From the NCBI GenBank assembly GCA_903875445.1, contig CAIQWD010000028.1, forward strand, positions 1 through 64,000: a stretch of 64,000 nucleotides of DNA. The letters are read 5' to 3'. Source of the DNA: an uncultured delta proteobacterium (GTDB taxonomy: Bacteria; Desulfobacterota; Desulfobulbia; Desulfobulbales; Desulfocapsaceae). Positions 46,944 to 56,020 of this stretch are shown in pieces; the first letter of the stretch is position 1, and every line of letters starts with the position of its first letter. The notes under the pieces were generated by a model. The model saw only the letters and a program-made list of their open reading frames with translations. It was not told the origin of the DNA and did no database searches. Made by a program: the position numbers and the translations under genes.

Positions 46944-46952
46944 TGCTATAAT
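46944..46952 (+). promoter_or_regulatory. Extended -10 promoter before the FapA gene
   Basis: TG-C-TATAAT at 46944-46952 is a perfect extended -10. A good -35 at 17 bases is not present (CGGAAA at 46924). It lies about 75 bases before the likely start. Confidence 0.5.
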
Positions 46953-47029
46953 AGAAGCATGTTACAGTCGGTGGTTGTGATCCACCATTGGTGCAACACT
47001 CTTTTTATAGTGGCAACGGGAGGAATGTG

Positions 47030-48745
47030 GTGGCAGCGAGGGTGAAAACATTTTTTCTTACGGAAACCTTTTCCTTCGGAGAGAAAGAGGACCGCCAGAC
47101 CTTTACCGTCAGTCAGCTGATGCACGCTGGGGCAATGCTTGTCGCCCTTGAAGGCGATGGTGGGGGCTCGCCTGGAAAAGGGAGAGCTGCAGGCAAGCTT
47201 GATATCGAGCTGGTTGCCGATATCAAGCTGGTTGCCGGCGATGGTGTGGAATTTTCCGCCGACAAGAGGGCGCTCTTGGCAATCACGCCAGGGTTTCCGC
47301 AAATGCTGCGAATGAAAGAAGGTTCGGGCGAAAAAATCATCGTCGATCTCGAGCCGCTTTTTTTAATCAGTAAGGATGGTTGGACGGCAAAAATGACCCT
47401 TTACCCGCCACTCGTCGGCGACACTTTGCCCAGCGTAGCGGAACTTATGGGGATGCTTGAAAAAGCCGGCGTTCGCTGGGGTGTGCGGGAAAAAAACATA
47501 GCCCTCTGTCTTGCGGCGGTGAAAGCAGAGCAGCGGCCGCAGAAAAATCAGATTATCGCTCGCGGTCGCTTACCGGTGAATGGCGAAAACGCCCGGCTGC
47601 GTATCGATATCGAGGCCGGAGCCCAGGCGGGTGAGGAACGTGGTGACGGTCGCATGGATTTTCGCGAACGGCATTTGTTTACCGGAGTTGAAAAGGGCCA
47701 GCTTCTGGCGACCAAGATTTCGGCTACCATGGGTCTGCCCGGGGTGAATGTGTATGGCCATGAAGTGCCGCAGATACCGGGCAAAGACCTGGCTATCAAA
47801 ACGACAGAGGATGTCCTTTATGATGAGGATACGGGAGAAATTCGGGCAGCCATTGCCGGAGTGCTGTCGGCGGTCACCGGCACCAGTGTCCGGGTGACCG
47901 CGAAGCTGGTCATTACCGGGGATATCGATTTTCAGACCGGCAATGTCGAATCACAAGATGCAATTGAAATCGGTGGTTCCGTCAAACCCGGTTTCAAGGT
48001 GACAGCCGGCGGCGATGTGGTGATCAGAGGCAGTGTCGAAGGGGCGCATGTAAGTAGTCGCGGCAATGTTGTTATTCGCGGCGGGATCAGGGGAGCTGAG
48101 GCTATGGTGGAGGCCGATGGCGATGTCGATATTCCGCTTATCGACAATGGATCGATTTCCTGCAAAGGTTCGGTGCGTGTCGGCCCGGAGGCATATTATG
48201 CCGAGATCAGTTGCCTGCAGGATATCATTTTCACCGGCCAGGCCAAGGTAGTGAGTTCCGATCTGTTTGCCGGCGGCAGCATAACGGTGGGCGAGGTCGA
48301 CACCGATACCTGTCCCAATTCCCTGCTTGCCGCCGCCACCATGCCTGAGAGGTATGTTCGCTATTATAAATTGCTGAAAGCTTTTCACCAGGCGCAGGCT
48401 GCGGTCGATGCCTGGCAGCGGCGCTTTGGTGCGGGGGAAACGCATGACGAGTTGGACGAACTTAAAGAAGAACTCGCCGATGCCAAATCCTCGGTGGCTT
48501 CGTATAACCTCATTCCCGGAGTGGGTGAGCATGACAGGTCGGGTGGCCTGCGCTATGCCTGTCATCAGAAAATCACGGTTAAAGGGACAATTCATAGTGG
48601 AGCTGTCATTCGCATCGGTAACACCGAGACAACGCTCAAAAAAACCTATAGAGAGGGGTACTTTGCTCTCAACAGCGATAGCGGGAAACTCGAATTTCAC
48701 TCGGACAGCAAAGGCATGACTGCGGGAGTGGTAGAGCAGGTATAA
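47030..48745 (+). CDS. FapA (DUF342) family protein
   Basis: 571 aa from a GTG at 47030, six bases after GGGAGG; an open frame continues to 46988. The middle and C-terminal parts contain the DUF342/FapA beta-helix (GGSVKPGFKVTAGGDVVIRGSVEGAHVSSRGNVVIRGGI, then YAEISCLQDIIFTGQAKVVSS), with a coiled-coil stretch (about residues 440-490) and a final beta region. FapA proteins have been tied to polar protein placement and cell-envelope assembly in some bacteria. Role here unknown. Confidence 0.9.
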   Translation: MAARVKTFFLTETFSFGEKEDRQTFTVSQLMHAGAMLVALEGDGGGSPGKGRAAGKLDIELVADIKLVAGDGVEFSADKRALLAITPGFPQMLRMKEGSGEKIIVDLEPLFLISKDGWTAKMTLYPPLVGDTLPSVAELMGMLEKAGVRWGVREKNIALCLAAVKAEQRPQKNQIIARGRLPVNGENARLRIDIEAGAQAGEERGDGRMDFRERHLFTGVEKGQLLATKISATMGLPGVNVYGHEVPQIPGKDLAIKTTEDVLYDEDTGEIRAAIAGVLSAVTGTSVRVTAKLVITGDIDFQTGNVESQDAIEIGGSVKPGFKVTAGGDVVIRGSVEGAHVSSRGNVVIRGGIRGAEAMVEADGDVDIPLIDNGSISCKGSVRVGPEAYYAEISCLQDIIFTGQAKVVSSDLFAGGSITVGEVDTDTCPNSLLAAATMPERYVRYYKLLKAFHQAQAAVDAWQRRFGAGETHDELDELKEELADAKSSVASYNLIPGVGEHDRSGGLRYACHQKITVKGTIHSGAVIRIGNTETTLKKTYREGYFALNSDSGKLEFHSDSKGMTAGVVEQV

Positions 48746-48769
48746 CAACAGAAGGAAAGGAGCACAGCA

Positions 48770-49414
48770 ATGTTTGTGAAACAGTGGATGGTGACCGAAG
48801 TTGTAAGCGTCGCGCCGCAGGAGACCATCGCCGTAGCCGGAAAAATGCTCAAGGGCCACAAGATCAGGCGCTTGCCAGTGGTTGAGGAAGGGCTGGTGGT
48901 TGGTATCATAAGCCCCCGCGACCTGGAAAAGGTGATGCCGTCAATGCTCGATGCTGAAGGCGCTTCCGAGGAGGAGTTTATCGCCGCCAACACGGAGATA
49001 CGCGCGGTTATGACCTCGTCGCCGATCACCGTCGAGCCGGACGATACCCTGGTTGAGGCGATCAGGAAGATGCGGCGTAACAAGATTGACGGTCTTCCCG
49101 TGGTCGAAGACGGAAAACTCGTCGGCATCCTCAGTATTACCGATATCCTTGATGCCTTCCTGGAGATCATGACCGGCGGGCAGGCGGGAACTCGGTTTGA
49201 CCTGAAGATTGATCGAAACCCTGAGGCATTTTACAAAATGATCAAGGTCTTTCAAAAACAGAACAAAGAGATTCTCGCCATTTCCCAGCACTACGGTTAT
49301 AGCACGGAACACCATCTGGTCACGGTCCATATCAAGGAAAACGATAACGAGGAACTCATCGACATGTTGTGGAAGGGTGAGGTGACCGTTGAAAGGATTA
49401 CTCCGGTGTCGTGA
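48770..49414 (+). CDS. CBS-pair protein with a C-terminal ACT-like domain
   Basis: 214 aa. Two CBS motifs: residues about 3-60 (VKQWMVTEVVSVAPQETIAVAGKMLKGHKIRRLPVVEEGLVVGIIS) and 75-130 (RAVMTSSPITVEPDDTLVEAIRKMRRNKIDGLPVVEDGKLVGILS). Residues about 145-214 look like an ACT domain (RFDLKIDRNPEAFYKMIKVF). CBS pairs bind adenosyl nucleotides and sense energy status. It follows FapA by 24 bases with its own AAGGAG site. Confidence 0.9.
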   Translation: MFVKQWMVTEVVSVAPQETIAVAGKMLKGHKIRRLPVVEEGLVVGIISPRDLEKVMPSMLDAEGASEEEFIAANTEIRAVMTSSPITVEPDDTLVEAIRKMRRNKIDGLPVVEDGKLVGILSITDILDAFLEIMTGGQAGTRFDLKIDRNPEAFYKMIKVFQKQNKEILAISQHYGYSTEHHLVTVHIKENDNEELIDMLWKGEVTVERITPVS

Positions 49415-49522
49415 ACTCCTTTCGTGAACTCATTTATTGTTCGAGAGTTTTTTACACTTCGGGTAAGATGAAGCGCTTTTCCGGAAGATGAACCTGTCAG
49501 ATCAAATATCAATGTGGGTCAT

Positions 49523-50872
49523 ATGATGAATGAAAAAGAACTGCAAAAGCAATTACAGGCCAAGGTGAAAAAAAAGCTCGAATCGTTGTTCACCCGCTAT
49601 AAAATGGACTTTGGCGGTATCGACGCCTCCTTGAAATGGAAGCCGATTGTCCTCATCATCGGCAACTATTCCTCGGGCAAGTCGACCCTCATCAACGAGC
49701 TGGTCGGTCAGAATATTCAGCGAACAGGACAGGCTCCAACCGATGATTCCTTTACCATCATTACCTGCGATCCGGGAATCTCCGGTGCGGAAACGCCCGG
49801 TTCGACCCTCGTGAACGATGAAAAACTGCCTTTCAATCTCTTCAAACAGTACGGTGAAAAACTCATCTCCCATATCTGCATGAAGCAGATTGTCAGCCCG
49901 ATCGTCGAGAATATGGCGATCATTGACAGTCCGGGGATGCTCGACGCTACCAGCGAAAACGATCGCGGCTATGATTACATGAAGGTCCTCGGCGAATTTG
50001 CCAAGATGGCCGACCTCATTGTCCTCATGTTTGATCCGCACAAGGCCGGAACCATCAAGGAATCCTACGACGCCATTCGTAATACCCTGCCGGAGAAGTC
50101 GGGGGAACATCGTATTATTTTTGTGATGAGCCGGATCGACGAATGCGATAATCTCAGCGATTTCACTCGCTCCTACGGCACCCTTTGCTGGAATATGTCG
50201 CAGATGACCGGACGTAAGGATATTCCGCATATTTATCTTACCTATTCGCCCGTTGTCGCCAACCTCAATACCGTGGCTGAAGACTGGCCCCAGGAGCGGG
50301 AGCAGCTTATCGACAAGATTAAAAAAGCCCCGAGTTTTCGCATCAACCATATCCTCGAAGATATCGATCGGCAGGTGAACGAGGTACAGATCGTTGCCCA
50401 GGCGGTTGGAGAATTCCTCAGGCGCGCCGGCACCTTGTTTTGGAAATTCGCCAATGTCACCCTTGGCCTGGCGATTGTCCTGTTTCTTTTTGGGGATATC
50501 TTTCTCTCTACCTTTTTTTCCTTTCCGCAAGCAACGTTCATTGCCTCGCTGAAAAGTGGAGACATAGCCCTGACCACCCTGGTTGTTCCTGGGGTTCTGG
50601 CCTTGGTGACGCTCCTCCTCGGTTCCTTGAGTTACAGCAAGATCGCCTTTCGCCGGCTGTTAAAGAAGTCTCTTGCCAACGCCGCCGGTCTTGTTGTCCT
50701 CGACAATGATTATCGCCGAAATCTGTGGCGCAAGATGGAATTCAAGGTGAGACAAAATCTTATCGGCCTGACGGCCAACGATTTATGGAGTGGCTACGGC
50801 AGGAGTCTCACGAAAATCGATCATTTTCTCAGTTACGATCTGAAAATGTATTACGATAAAATTGGTAGTTAA
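49523..50872 (+). CDS. Dynamin-like GTPase with C-terminal membrane segments
   Basis: About 449 aa (alternatives: GTG at 49514, ATG at 49526). Walker A GNYSSGKSTLINELVG near residue 50, switch MAIIDSPGMLD, and a specificity motif FVMSRIDECD. Two transmembrane segments follow near residues 315-335 and 345-375 (ALTTLVVPGVLALVTLLLG). The Eps15-homology/dynamin-like architecture suggests a membrane-remodelling GTPase; no partner dynamin is adjacent. A terminator follows. Confidence 0.87.
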   Translation: MMNEKELQKQLQAKVKKKLESLFTRYKMDFGGIDASLKWKPIVLIIGNYSSGKSTLINELVGQNIQRTGQAPTDDSFTIITCDPGISGAETPGSTLVNDEKLPFNLFKQYGEKLISHICMKQIVSPIVENMAIIDSPGMLDATSENDRGYDYMKVLGEFAKMADLIVLMFDPHKAGTIKESYDAIRNTLPEKSGEHRIIFVMSRIDECDNLSDFTRSYGTLCWNMSQMTGRKDIPHIYLTYSPVVANLNTVAEDWPQEREQLIDKIKKAPSFRINHILEDIDRQVNEVQIVAQAVGEFLRRAGTLFWKFANVTLGLAIVLFLFGDIFLSTFFSFPQATFIASLKSGDIALTTLVVPGVLALVTLLLGSLSYSKIAFRRLLKKSLANAAGLVVLDNDYRRNLWRKMEFKVRQNLIGLTANDLWSGYGRSLTKIDHFLSYDLKMYYDKIGS

Positions 50873-50897
50873 ATCTGTGGTAGGTTGAGCGCGTCGT

Positions 50898-50938
50898 GGG
50901 CCGAAGGGTGGTTCTCCCATTCTTCGGCCCTTGTTCTT
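50898..50938 (+). terminator. Rho-independent terminator after the dynamin-like gene
   Basis: GGGCCGAAG pairs with CTTCGGCCC (outer 9 bases of a longer hairpin), followed by TTGTTCTTT. Confidence 0.8.
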
Positions 50939-50982
50939 TGCCTCACAACCCAGCGGTGTGTTGAATTACCTGCGACCTTGTC

Positions 50983-51333
50983 CTATTCATAAATGGCCAT
51001 CGGCTGGCCGGCCTTAATGGTCAGGACAAGGGTCGAGACCTCGGCGAGTTTCACCCCTGGCCATTTAAAGGCAACCCCCTGCTCATCATTAACGAGAATA
51101 TCCCAGGCATCGGCCTTTTCCTTGCGCGACACATGGATTTGCATCTTCTCCTTGTTGGGAATGGTGTCGACCGTCAGCACCTCATCTCCCCAGTCACTCC
51201 GGGAAGCGGGGCTGAAGAACAGGTCGATGATCTCGAAACCGGTTTTATTGATCAGGGTGAAATTATACTCGCTCGCCATGGCAAAACCGGTCAGATGAAG
51301 AAAGAGAAGAAGGGAAAAAGATATTGTTTTCAT
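50983..51333 (-). CDS. Small exported protein of unknown function
   Basis: 116 aa from the ATG at 51333, with AAGGAG nine bases upstream; codons back to 51510 are not expected to be translated. A signal peptide of about 20 residues (MKTISFSLLLFLHLTGFAMA) is cut before SEYNFTLINKTGFEIIDLFF, so the mature protein should be periplasmic. The NKTGFEI and WDILVNDEQG segments suggest a small beta protein. Not recognised. Confidence 0.75.
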   Translation of the reverse strand: MKTISFSLLLFLHLTGFAMASEYNFTLINKTGFEIIDLFFSPASRSDWGDEVLTVDTIPNKEKMQIHVSRKEKADAWDILVNDEQGVAFKWPGVKLAEVSTLVLTIKAGQPMAIYE

Positions 51334-51372
51334 TGGAAGATCTCCTTGAGTATGAAGTGTAAGGAATGGTCG

Positions 51373-51410
51373 GTTAAAAGACGACCCACCCGAACTCGAA
51401 CTGCGGGTGG
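51373..51410 (-). terminator. Possible terminator after lhr
   Basis: On the minus strand, CCACCCG (51404-51410) pairs with CGGGTGG (51386-51392), followed by GTCGTCTTTTAACC. Short stem and modest T-run. Confidence 0.45.
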
Positions 51411-51517
51411 AGCACCTATGCCTTTTCGGCTGCTTTTCATTCCATAGATTTTCGCCCATTATTAATCGATTTTTTGTCAATTGTCGAACAGGACCTTGTC
51501 TGTCTGCCATTTATGTA

Positions 51518-54500
51518 CTACCGACTTCTACGCAGCATGAGCCCCTTATGCGAGGCGGTAAATCCAAAGGTTTTGAGGTCGGCGAGGTATTCGGAATGGG
51601 CCGGGGAAACGCCGTTGATGCTGTCGACCGTGATCACATTCAGCGGATTGAAATCGCGGGTCAGCAACACCGTGCAGACCTCCAAATAGCGGGGAATCCG
51701 GGAATGGCCAGGGGGAACGGAAAACTCCAGTTCCCGGCCGTTTTTTTTGAGGATCAGGACGATTTTCGTCCCATGATAAACCAGGGAAGTGGTGGCAAGT
51801 CTTGTCGGCAGGTTGCGACGCAGCCCTTCCGGTCCGAGGCCGCAGAAGGACGCCGGGTCGCAGGCGTTGAGCCAGAAGATGGCGTCGTGGTCGAGGCCTT
51901 TTTGCAGCTGCCGGAAGGTCTCCGGAGCGAGAAACTGCGGCCCCGCCAGCCCCTCGAAAAAATAGCCGGAGAGGAGTTCTCCTGACAGCTCCATCAACCG
52001 CAGGGTCTTGTAGATGCTGCGCCATTGCAGGCCGATCGGCTCTTTTGCCAAGACTTCACGACATACTATGCCATAGCGAACGAGGAGCTGGCGGGCGCGG
52101 TCCTTGTTCAGTTCCTGGGCTCGGATCGGATCCTTGTTTTCGTCATCTTCGGGTTGGGTCAAAAGGGAATAGCTTCCGGCCAGCGGCCTCGACGACTCCC
52201 AGCGGGAAAGTCCTGTCCGGCGGCCGCGACCGATCCGGCCGTCGTTAACCTCAATGGGGGTGAAATCGTTTTCGATGCCCTTGCGCAACAGGTTATAGTT
52301 GTCGCCCGCCACCCGGCCCTGCCAGATCAGTTGCCAGAGGTGTTTGCTGAGCGTTGTGCTGTCAAAGCCGGAGCGATTCTGCAGGTCGAAAAAACTATAG
52401 CGGCTCCTTTTTTCGCTAAAGAGTCGGGCTATCTCTTGTTCCTCGCCCTCCTTTTTCTCATCCTCGGCAAATAATTCGAGATCCTCGGCAAAGGCGAACG
52501 CCGTTTTTTTAGGGCCGCAACCATACCAGATAAGATCACTAGCCTGCAGCAGGCTGTCCAGATGGCTTTTCCGGTAGGCGGCAACCCGCGCCGGCAGGAG
52601 ATATTCCTCCCAGGCGGCGCAGGGGGCGGGATAGCCGAAGAGAGTGTCGAGGCTCTGCTGCAGGGCCTGGGGGCTGTCGTCGGCCGCCGTCAGGCCTTGG
52701 TGGCCGGCGAGAAAGAGCGGCAGGGCATCAAGGCTCAACGGTTCGAACACCGGTTGCCTGGCCCGCCGTTGCAGGCGCAAAAGGATTTCCAGGTTGGAGG
52801 CGTCGCAGACCTCCTCAGCCTTTCCGGCGGTAAAGGTATCGACTACGATCTGCCGGGACTCCGTCAGCTCGGCGAGGGCGGTTCCGAGCAGACCTTCGGT
52901 CAGTCCAAGGATCGGTCCAAGGCTGGCCAAGCCAACGGGGCCGCGACCGGCCAGCCAGGCGGCAAGAAAGGATGCCGGTCCCGGCGGCTCGTCGCTCTGT
53001 TTGTCCTTTTGGAGGGCAAAGGCCAAGTCGAGGGCGTGGCCTAGCTCTGATGCCACGCCGGCGCAAATCGGCGTGCAGGCCAGAGCCTCCCTGGTTATGC
53101 CCAAGGCCTCGGCGATAAAGGGAAGTCTGACGACGGCAGAGTAGCAGGTCGTCGCGGCGCCCGGCAGACGCAGGGCCACCAACCGGTCGGCGCAACCACG
53201 CAGAAGCGCCTCTTCGGCAAGACCGCTGTCGCGGGCACTTGCCGCCAGCAGTTCCCGCCATTCCTCTTCGGTCAGGAGCAAGCGTTCCTCAACCGTTTCG
53301 ATAAGATCCGCCGCCTGCAAGGGGGCGTAGCCGGGGGCGGTTCTGGCAATCTTGCCCTGGAAAAGGGTGATTATCTCCGGCTGTATCAGCGGTCTGAGGT
53401 GGGCGGAAAAGACCAACTGGCGGATCAGGGAGTCGGCAAGCGACGACTGTTTGCCGCCTTTTGGCGCATCGTCCTCGTACATAAGTGTATTGGTCTGGCG
53501 CCAGACCAACCCGTCGGCAAAGGGAGTGGGGTGATGGCTGACAATTTCGCTTACGGCAATTTGTCCCGTTTCCAGTTCGTCGAGCAGCATCTTGAGAGTC
53601 GGCAGATCGAAGCGGTCGTGCAGGCATTCCCGCCAGGTTTCGAGGAGGATCGGGAAGTCCCGGTAGCCGAGGGTTGCCTCCAGCAACTTTTTTGCCCGCA
53701 GGCGATTGAGCCAGAGCGGCATCCGCCTTTTCAGCGAGGTCTTCGGCAGGAGCAGAGCTCGGCCGCAGTTCTCGCGGAAGAGGGCGCCAAAAAAACCCGA
53801 GACCTCAAGGTGCAGGCGGAGCAGCCGTTCGACACTTGCGGAATTGACCAGGGTGAGCAGCTCGGCGGCGGCATGGGCATGCGGCAACATGAGGAGGATG
53901 CAGTCGTTGTCGGCAAAGGTCGTCAGAGGGTAAGAATGCTTTTCCTGCCAGGCAGCGGCCAGGGCGAGGGCGAAGGGGTGGTTGATCCGTCCGCCCCAGA
54001 GGGTATGGAGGATGATCTGCCGGCTGTCGTTCTGATTGCCGGGGTCCTCGTAGTGTTCGACCAGCAGATGGTGCCGGTGCGGCAGGTCGGCACCGGCCGA
54101 TTGCCGCTGCAATCGCAGGTAGGAATGGAGGTAGGCGGTAGCGACCTCGTCCATGGCAAAATCGGCCATGAACCGCTCGGACAGACATTCGGCAGAGGCC
54201 GGGTCGGCCAGGGCCTTGTTGCAGTCTTCAAGAAACCGGCCGATCAGCTCCGCCAGATGCCAGTCGCGGTTCCTGCCCTCACCCTTCCAGAAGGGGATAA
54301 TATTATGGGCGGCGGCAACGGGAACCACCTCGACATCGTTATGGGTGATGGCTTGAATGCGCCACACCTGGGCACCAAGGGCAAAGGTCTCGCCGAGCCG
54401 TCGCTCCCAGACGAATTCCTCGTCCAGTTCGCCCAAGGGGGCCTTGTTTTCCTGATGGCGCATGACAAAGGCGCCGCGGTCGGGGATGGTGCCGCCCGAG

Positions 54501-55987
54501 GTGTAGAGGAGATAGGCCGCGCCGCCTTTCGCCTCGATTGTCCCGGCCAAACGGTCGAGGCGGACCCGGCTGCGCAGTTCACGGATTTTCGAGTCGGCAT
54601 AGCGACCGGCAAGCATTTCCAGTACCGCATCGAAGGTGCTGCGAGGCAGGTTACGGTAGGGATAGGAGGCCCGCAAGTGGTCGAACAGCTCGTCGATTTG
54701 CCACCTCTCGGCGCAGGTCATGGCAAGGACTACCTGGGCAAGGATATCGAGCGGACAATCCACCGGCCGGATTGCCTCGATATCCTTTTGCCGTACTGCT
54801 CTCGCCAGCACCGCCGCATGGATGAAATCCCTGCCGTGCAGAGGAAAAAGCAGGCCACGACTGGCCTCCCCGACCCGGTGACCGGCGCGGCCGACCCTCT
54901 GGATGGTCTGGGCGACCGACGGTGGCGACTGGACCAGCACCACCCGGTCAAGGTCGCCGATATCGATGCCAAGCTCCAGGGAGTTGGTGGCGACGATGGC
55001 CCGCAGTTCGCCGTTTTTCAGTTTTTGTTCGACCGCCAGGCGAAGTTCCCTGGCGAGTGAGCCGTGGTGCGGATAGGCCAACTCCTCCGTTTCGTCCTCG
55101 TTTAACAGTCGGGTGATTTTTTCCGCATGGCGGCGGGAGTTGGTGAAAAACAGGGTCGAGCGGCCCTCGGCGATAATCTTCTTGAAGGCCCCGACCATCG
55201 CCGGCCACCAGCTGCCGTCTTGGAGGCTCGTTTCCGCATCGGGCGGCAGGGTGACCTGCACTGCCATCTCTTTCTCGATCTTTGAGCGGATAATCGTCAC
55301 CGGCCGCTTGTCATAGCCGCCGCCCGGCCTAAGGACCAAACCGCCGACAAAATCGGCGACGGTTGCCAGCGGCCTGACCGTGGCCGACAGGGCAATGCGT
55401 TGGAATTCGCCGGACAGTCGAACCAGCCGGTCGACGGCGGTGATGAGATGGGTGCCGCGCTTCTCCGGCAGGACGGCGTGGATCTCGTCGAGGATGACCG
55501 CCGCAACGCCGCCGAGCATGGCCCGACCGGCCTTCGAGGTGACGAGGATGTTCAGGCTCTCCGGGGTGGTGACGAGAATCTCCGGCGGCTTGCGGTACAT
55601 CCGCTGTCGTTCCGACCCCGGCGTGTCGCCGCTGCGGCTCTGCACCCGAATGCTTGGCAAGGGAACTCCCGCCGCCCGGAAGCGTTCGCCGATCTCGGCC
55701 AGCGGTCCTTCGAGGTTGCGGCGCACGTCGTTATTGAGAGCCTTCATCGGCGAGACGTAGAGCACCCGGACCGTGCCGCCCGGTAAGGCCCCGGTTGCCA
55801 GCTGGTTGATCGCCCATAAAAAGGCGGCAAGGGTCTTGCCGCTGCCGGTAGGGGCGGTGAGCAGGACATGGCGGCCCTCGCCGATCGCCCGCCAGCTCCC
55901 TTCCTGCACGTCGGTGGGCGTGCCGAACCGCTCGTGGAACCAGGCGCGGATGAGAGGGTGAAAGAGGTCGAGGGCGGCGGCTTGCAT
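51518..55987 (-). CDS. lhr: Lhr-type ATP-dependent DNA/RNA helicase
   Basis: 1489 aa, of the long Lhr (large helicase-related) type. Helicase motif I LLTAPTGSGKTLAAFLWAI near residue 42, Ia YVSPMKALNNDVRR, II ILDEIHAVLPEKRG, VI QRVGRAGHRVGEASRG. The Lhr core and wide C-terminal half with several winged-helix-like segments are present. Lhr helicases act in DNA repair. Full length. It is convergent with the exported protein gene and follows gltA on the same strand after about 33 bases. Confidence 0.95.
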   Translation of the reverse strand: MQAAALDLFHPLIRAWFHERFGTPTDVQEGSWRAIGEGRHVLLTAPTGSGKTLAAFLWAINQLATGALPGGTVRVLYVSPMKALNNDVRRNLEGPLAEIGERFRAAGVPLPSIRVQSRSGDTPGSERQRMYRKPPEILVTTPESLNILVTSKAGRAMLGGVAAVILDEIHAVLPEKRGTHLITAVDRLVRLSGEFQRIALSATVRPLATVADFVGGLVLRPGGGYDKRPVTIIRSKIEKEMAVQVTLPPDAETSLQDGSWWPAMVGAFKKIIAEGRSTLFFTNSRRHAEKITRLLNEDETEELAYPHHGSLARELRLAVEQKLKNGELRAIVATNSLELGIDIGDLDRVVLVQSPPSVAQTIQRVGRAGHRVGEASRGLLFPLHGRDFIHAAVLARAVRQKDIEAIRPVDCPLDILAQVVLAMTCAERWQIDELFDHLRASYPYRNLPRSTFDAVLEMLAGRYADSKIRELRSRVRLDRLAGTIEAKGGAAYLLYTSGGTIPDRGAFVMRHQENKAPLGELDEEFVWERRLGETFALGAQVWRIQAITHNDVEVVPVAAAHNIIPFWKGEGRNRDWHLAELIGRFLEDCNKALADPASAECLSERFMADFAMDEVATAYLHSYLRLQRQSAGADLPHRHHLLVEHYEDPGNQNDSRQIILHTLWGGRINHPFALALAAAWQEKHSYPLTTFADNDCILLMLPHAHAAAELLTLVNSASVERLLRLHLEVSGFFGALFRENCGRALLLPKTSLKRRMPLWLNRLRAKKLLEATLGYRDFPILLETWRECLHDRFDLPTLKMLLDELETGQIAVSEIVSHHPTPFADGLVWRQTNTLMYEDDAPKGGKQSSLADSLIRQLVFSAHLRPLIQPEIITLFQGKIARTAPGYAPLQAADLIETVEERLLLTEEEWRELLAASARDSGLAEEALLRGCADRLVALRLPGAATTCYSAVVRLPFIAEALGITREALACTPICAGVASELGHALDLAFALQKDKQSDEPPGPASFLAAWLAGRGPVGLASLGPILGLTEGLLGTALAELTESRQIVVDTFTAGKAEEVCDASNLEILLRLQRRARQPVFEPLSLDALPLFLAGHQGLTAADDSPQALQQSLDTLFGYPAPCAAWEEYLLPARVAAYRKSHLDSLLQASDLIWYGCGPKKTAFAFAEDLELFAEDEKKEGEEQEIARLFSEKRSRYSFFDLQNRSGFDSTTLSKHLWQLIWQGRVAGDNYNLLRKGIENDFTPIEVNDGRIGRGRRTGLSRWESSRPLAGSYSLLTQPEDDENKDPIRAQELNKDRARQLLVRYGIVCREVLAKEPIGLQWRSIYKTLRLMELSGELLSGYFFEGLAGPQFLAPETFRQLQKGLDHDAIFWLNACDPASFCGLGPEGLRRNLPTRLATTSLVYHGTKIVLILKKNGRELEFSVPPGHSRIPRYLEVCTVLLTRDFNPLNVITVDSINGVSPAHSEYLADLKTFGFTASHKGLMLRRSR

Positions 55988-56020
55988 GGGATGGACCTTC
56001 TGGCTATCTACAAAGAGTCC

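Noticed and set aside
53399-55060. 553-codon plus-strand frame inside lhr
   Set aside because: Antisense to the Lhr helicase; long frames of this kind are common in high-GC genes.
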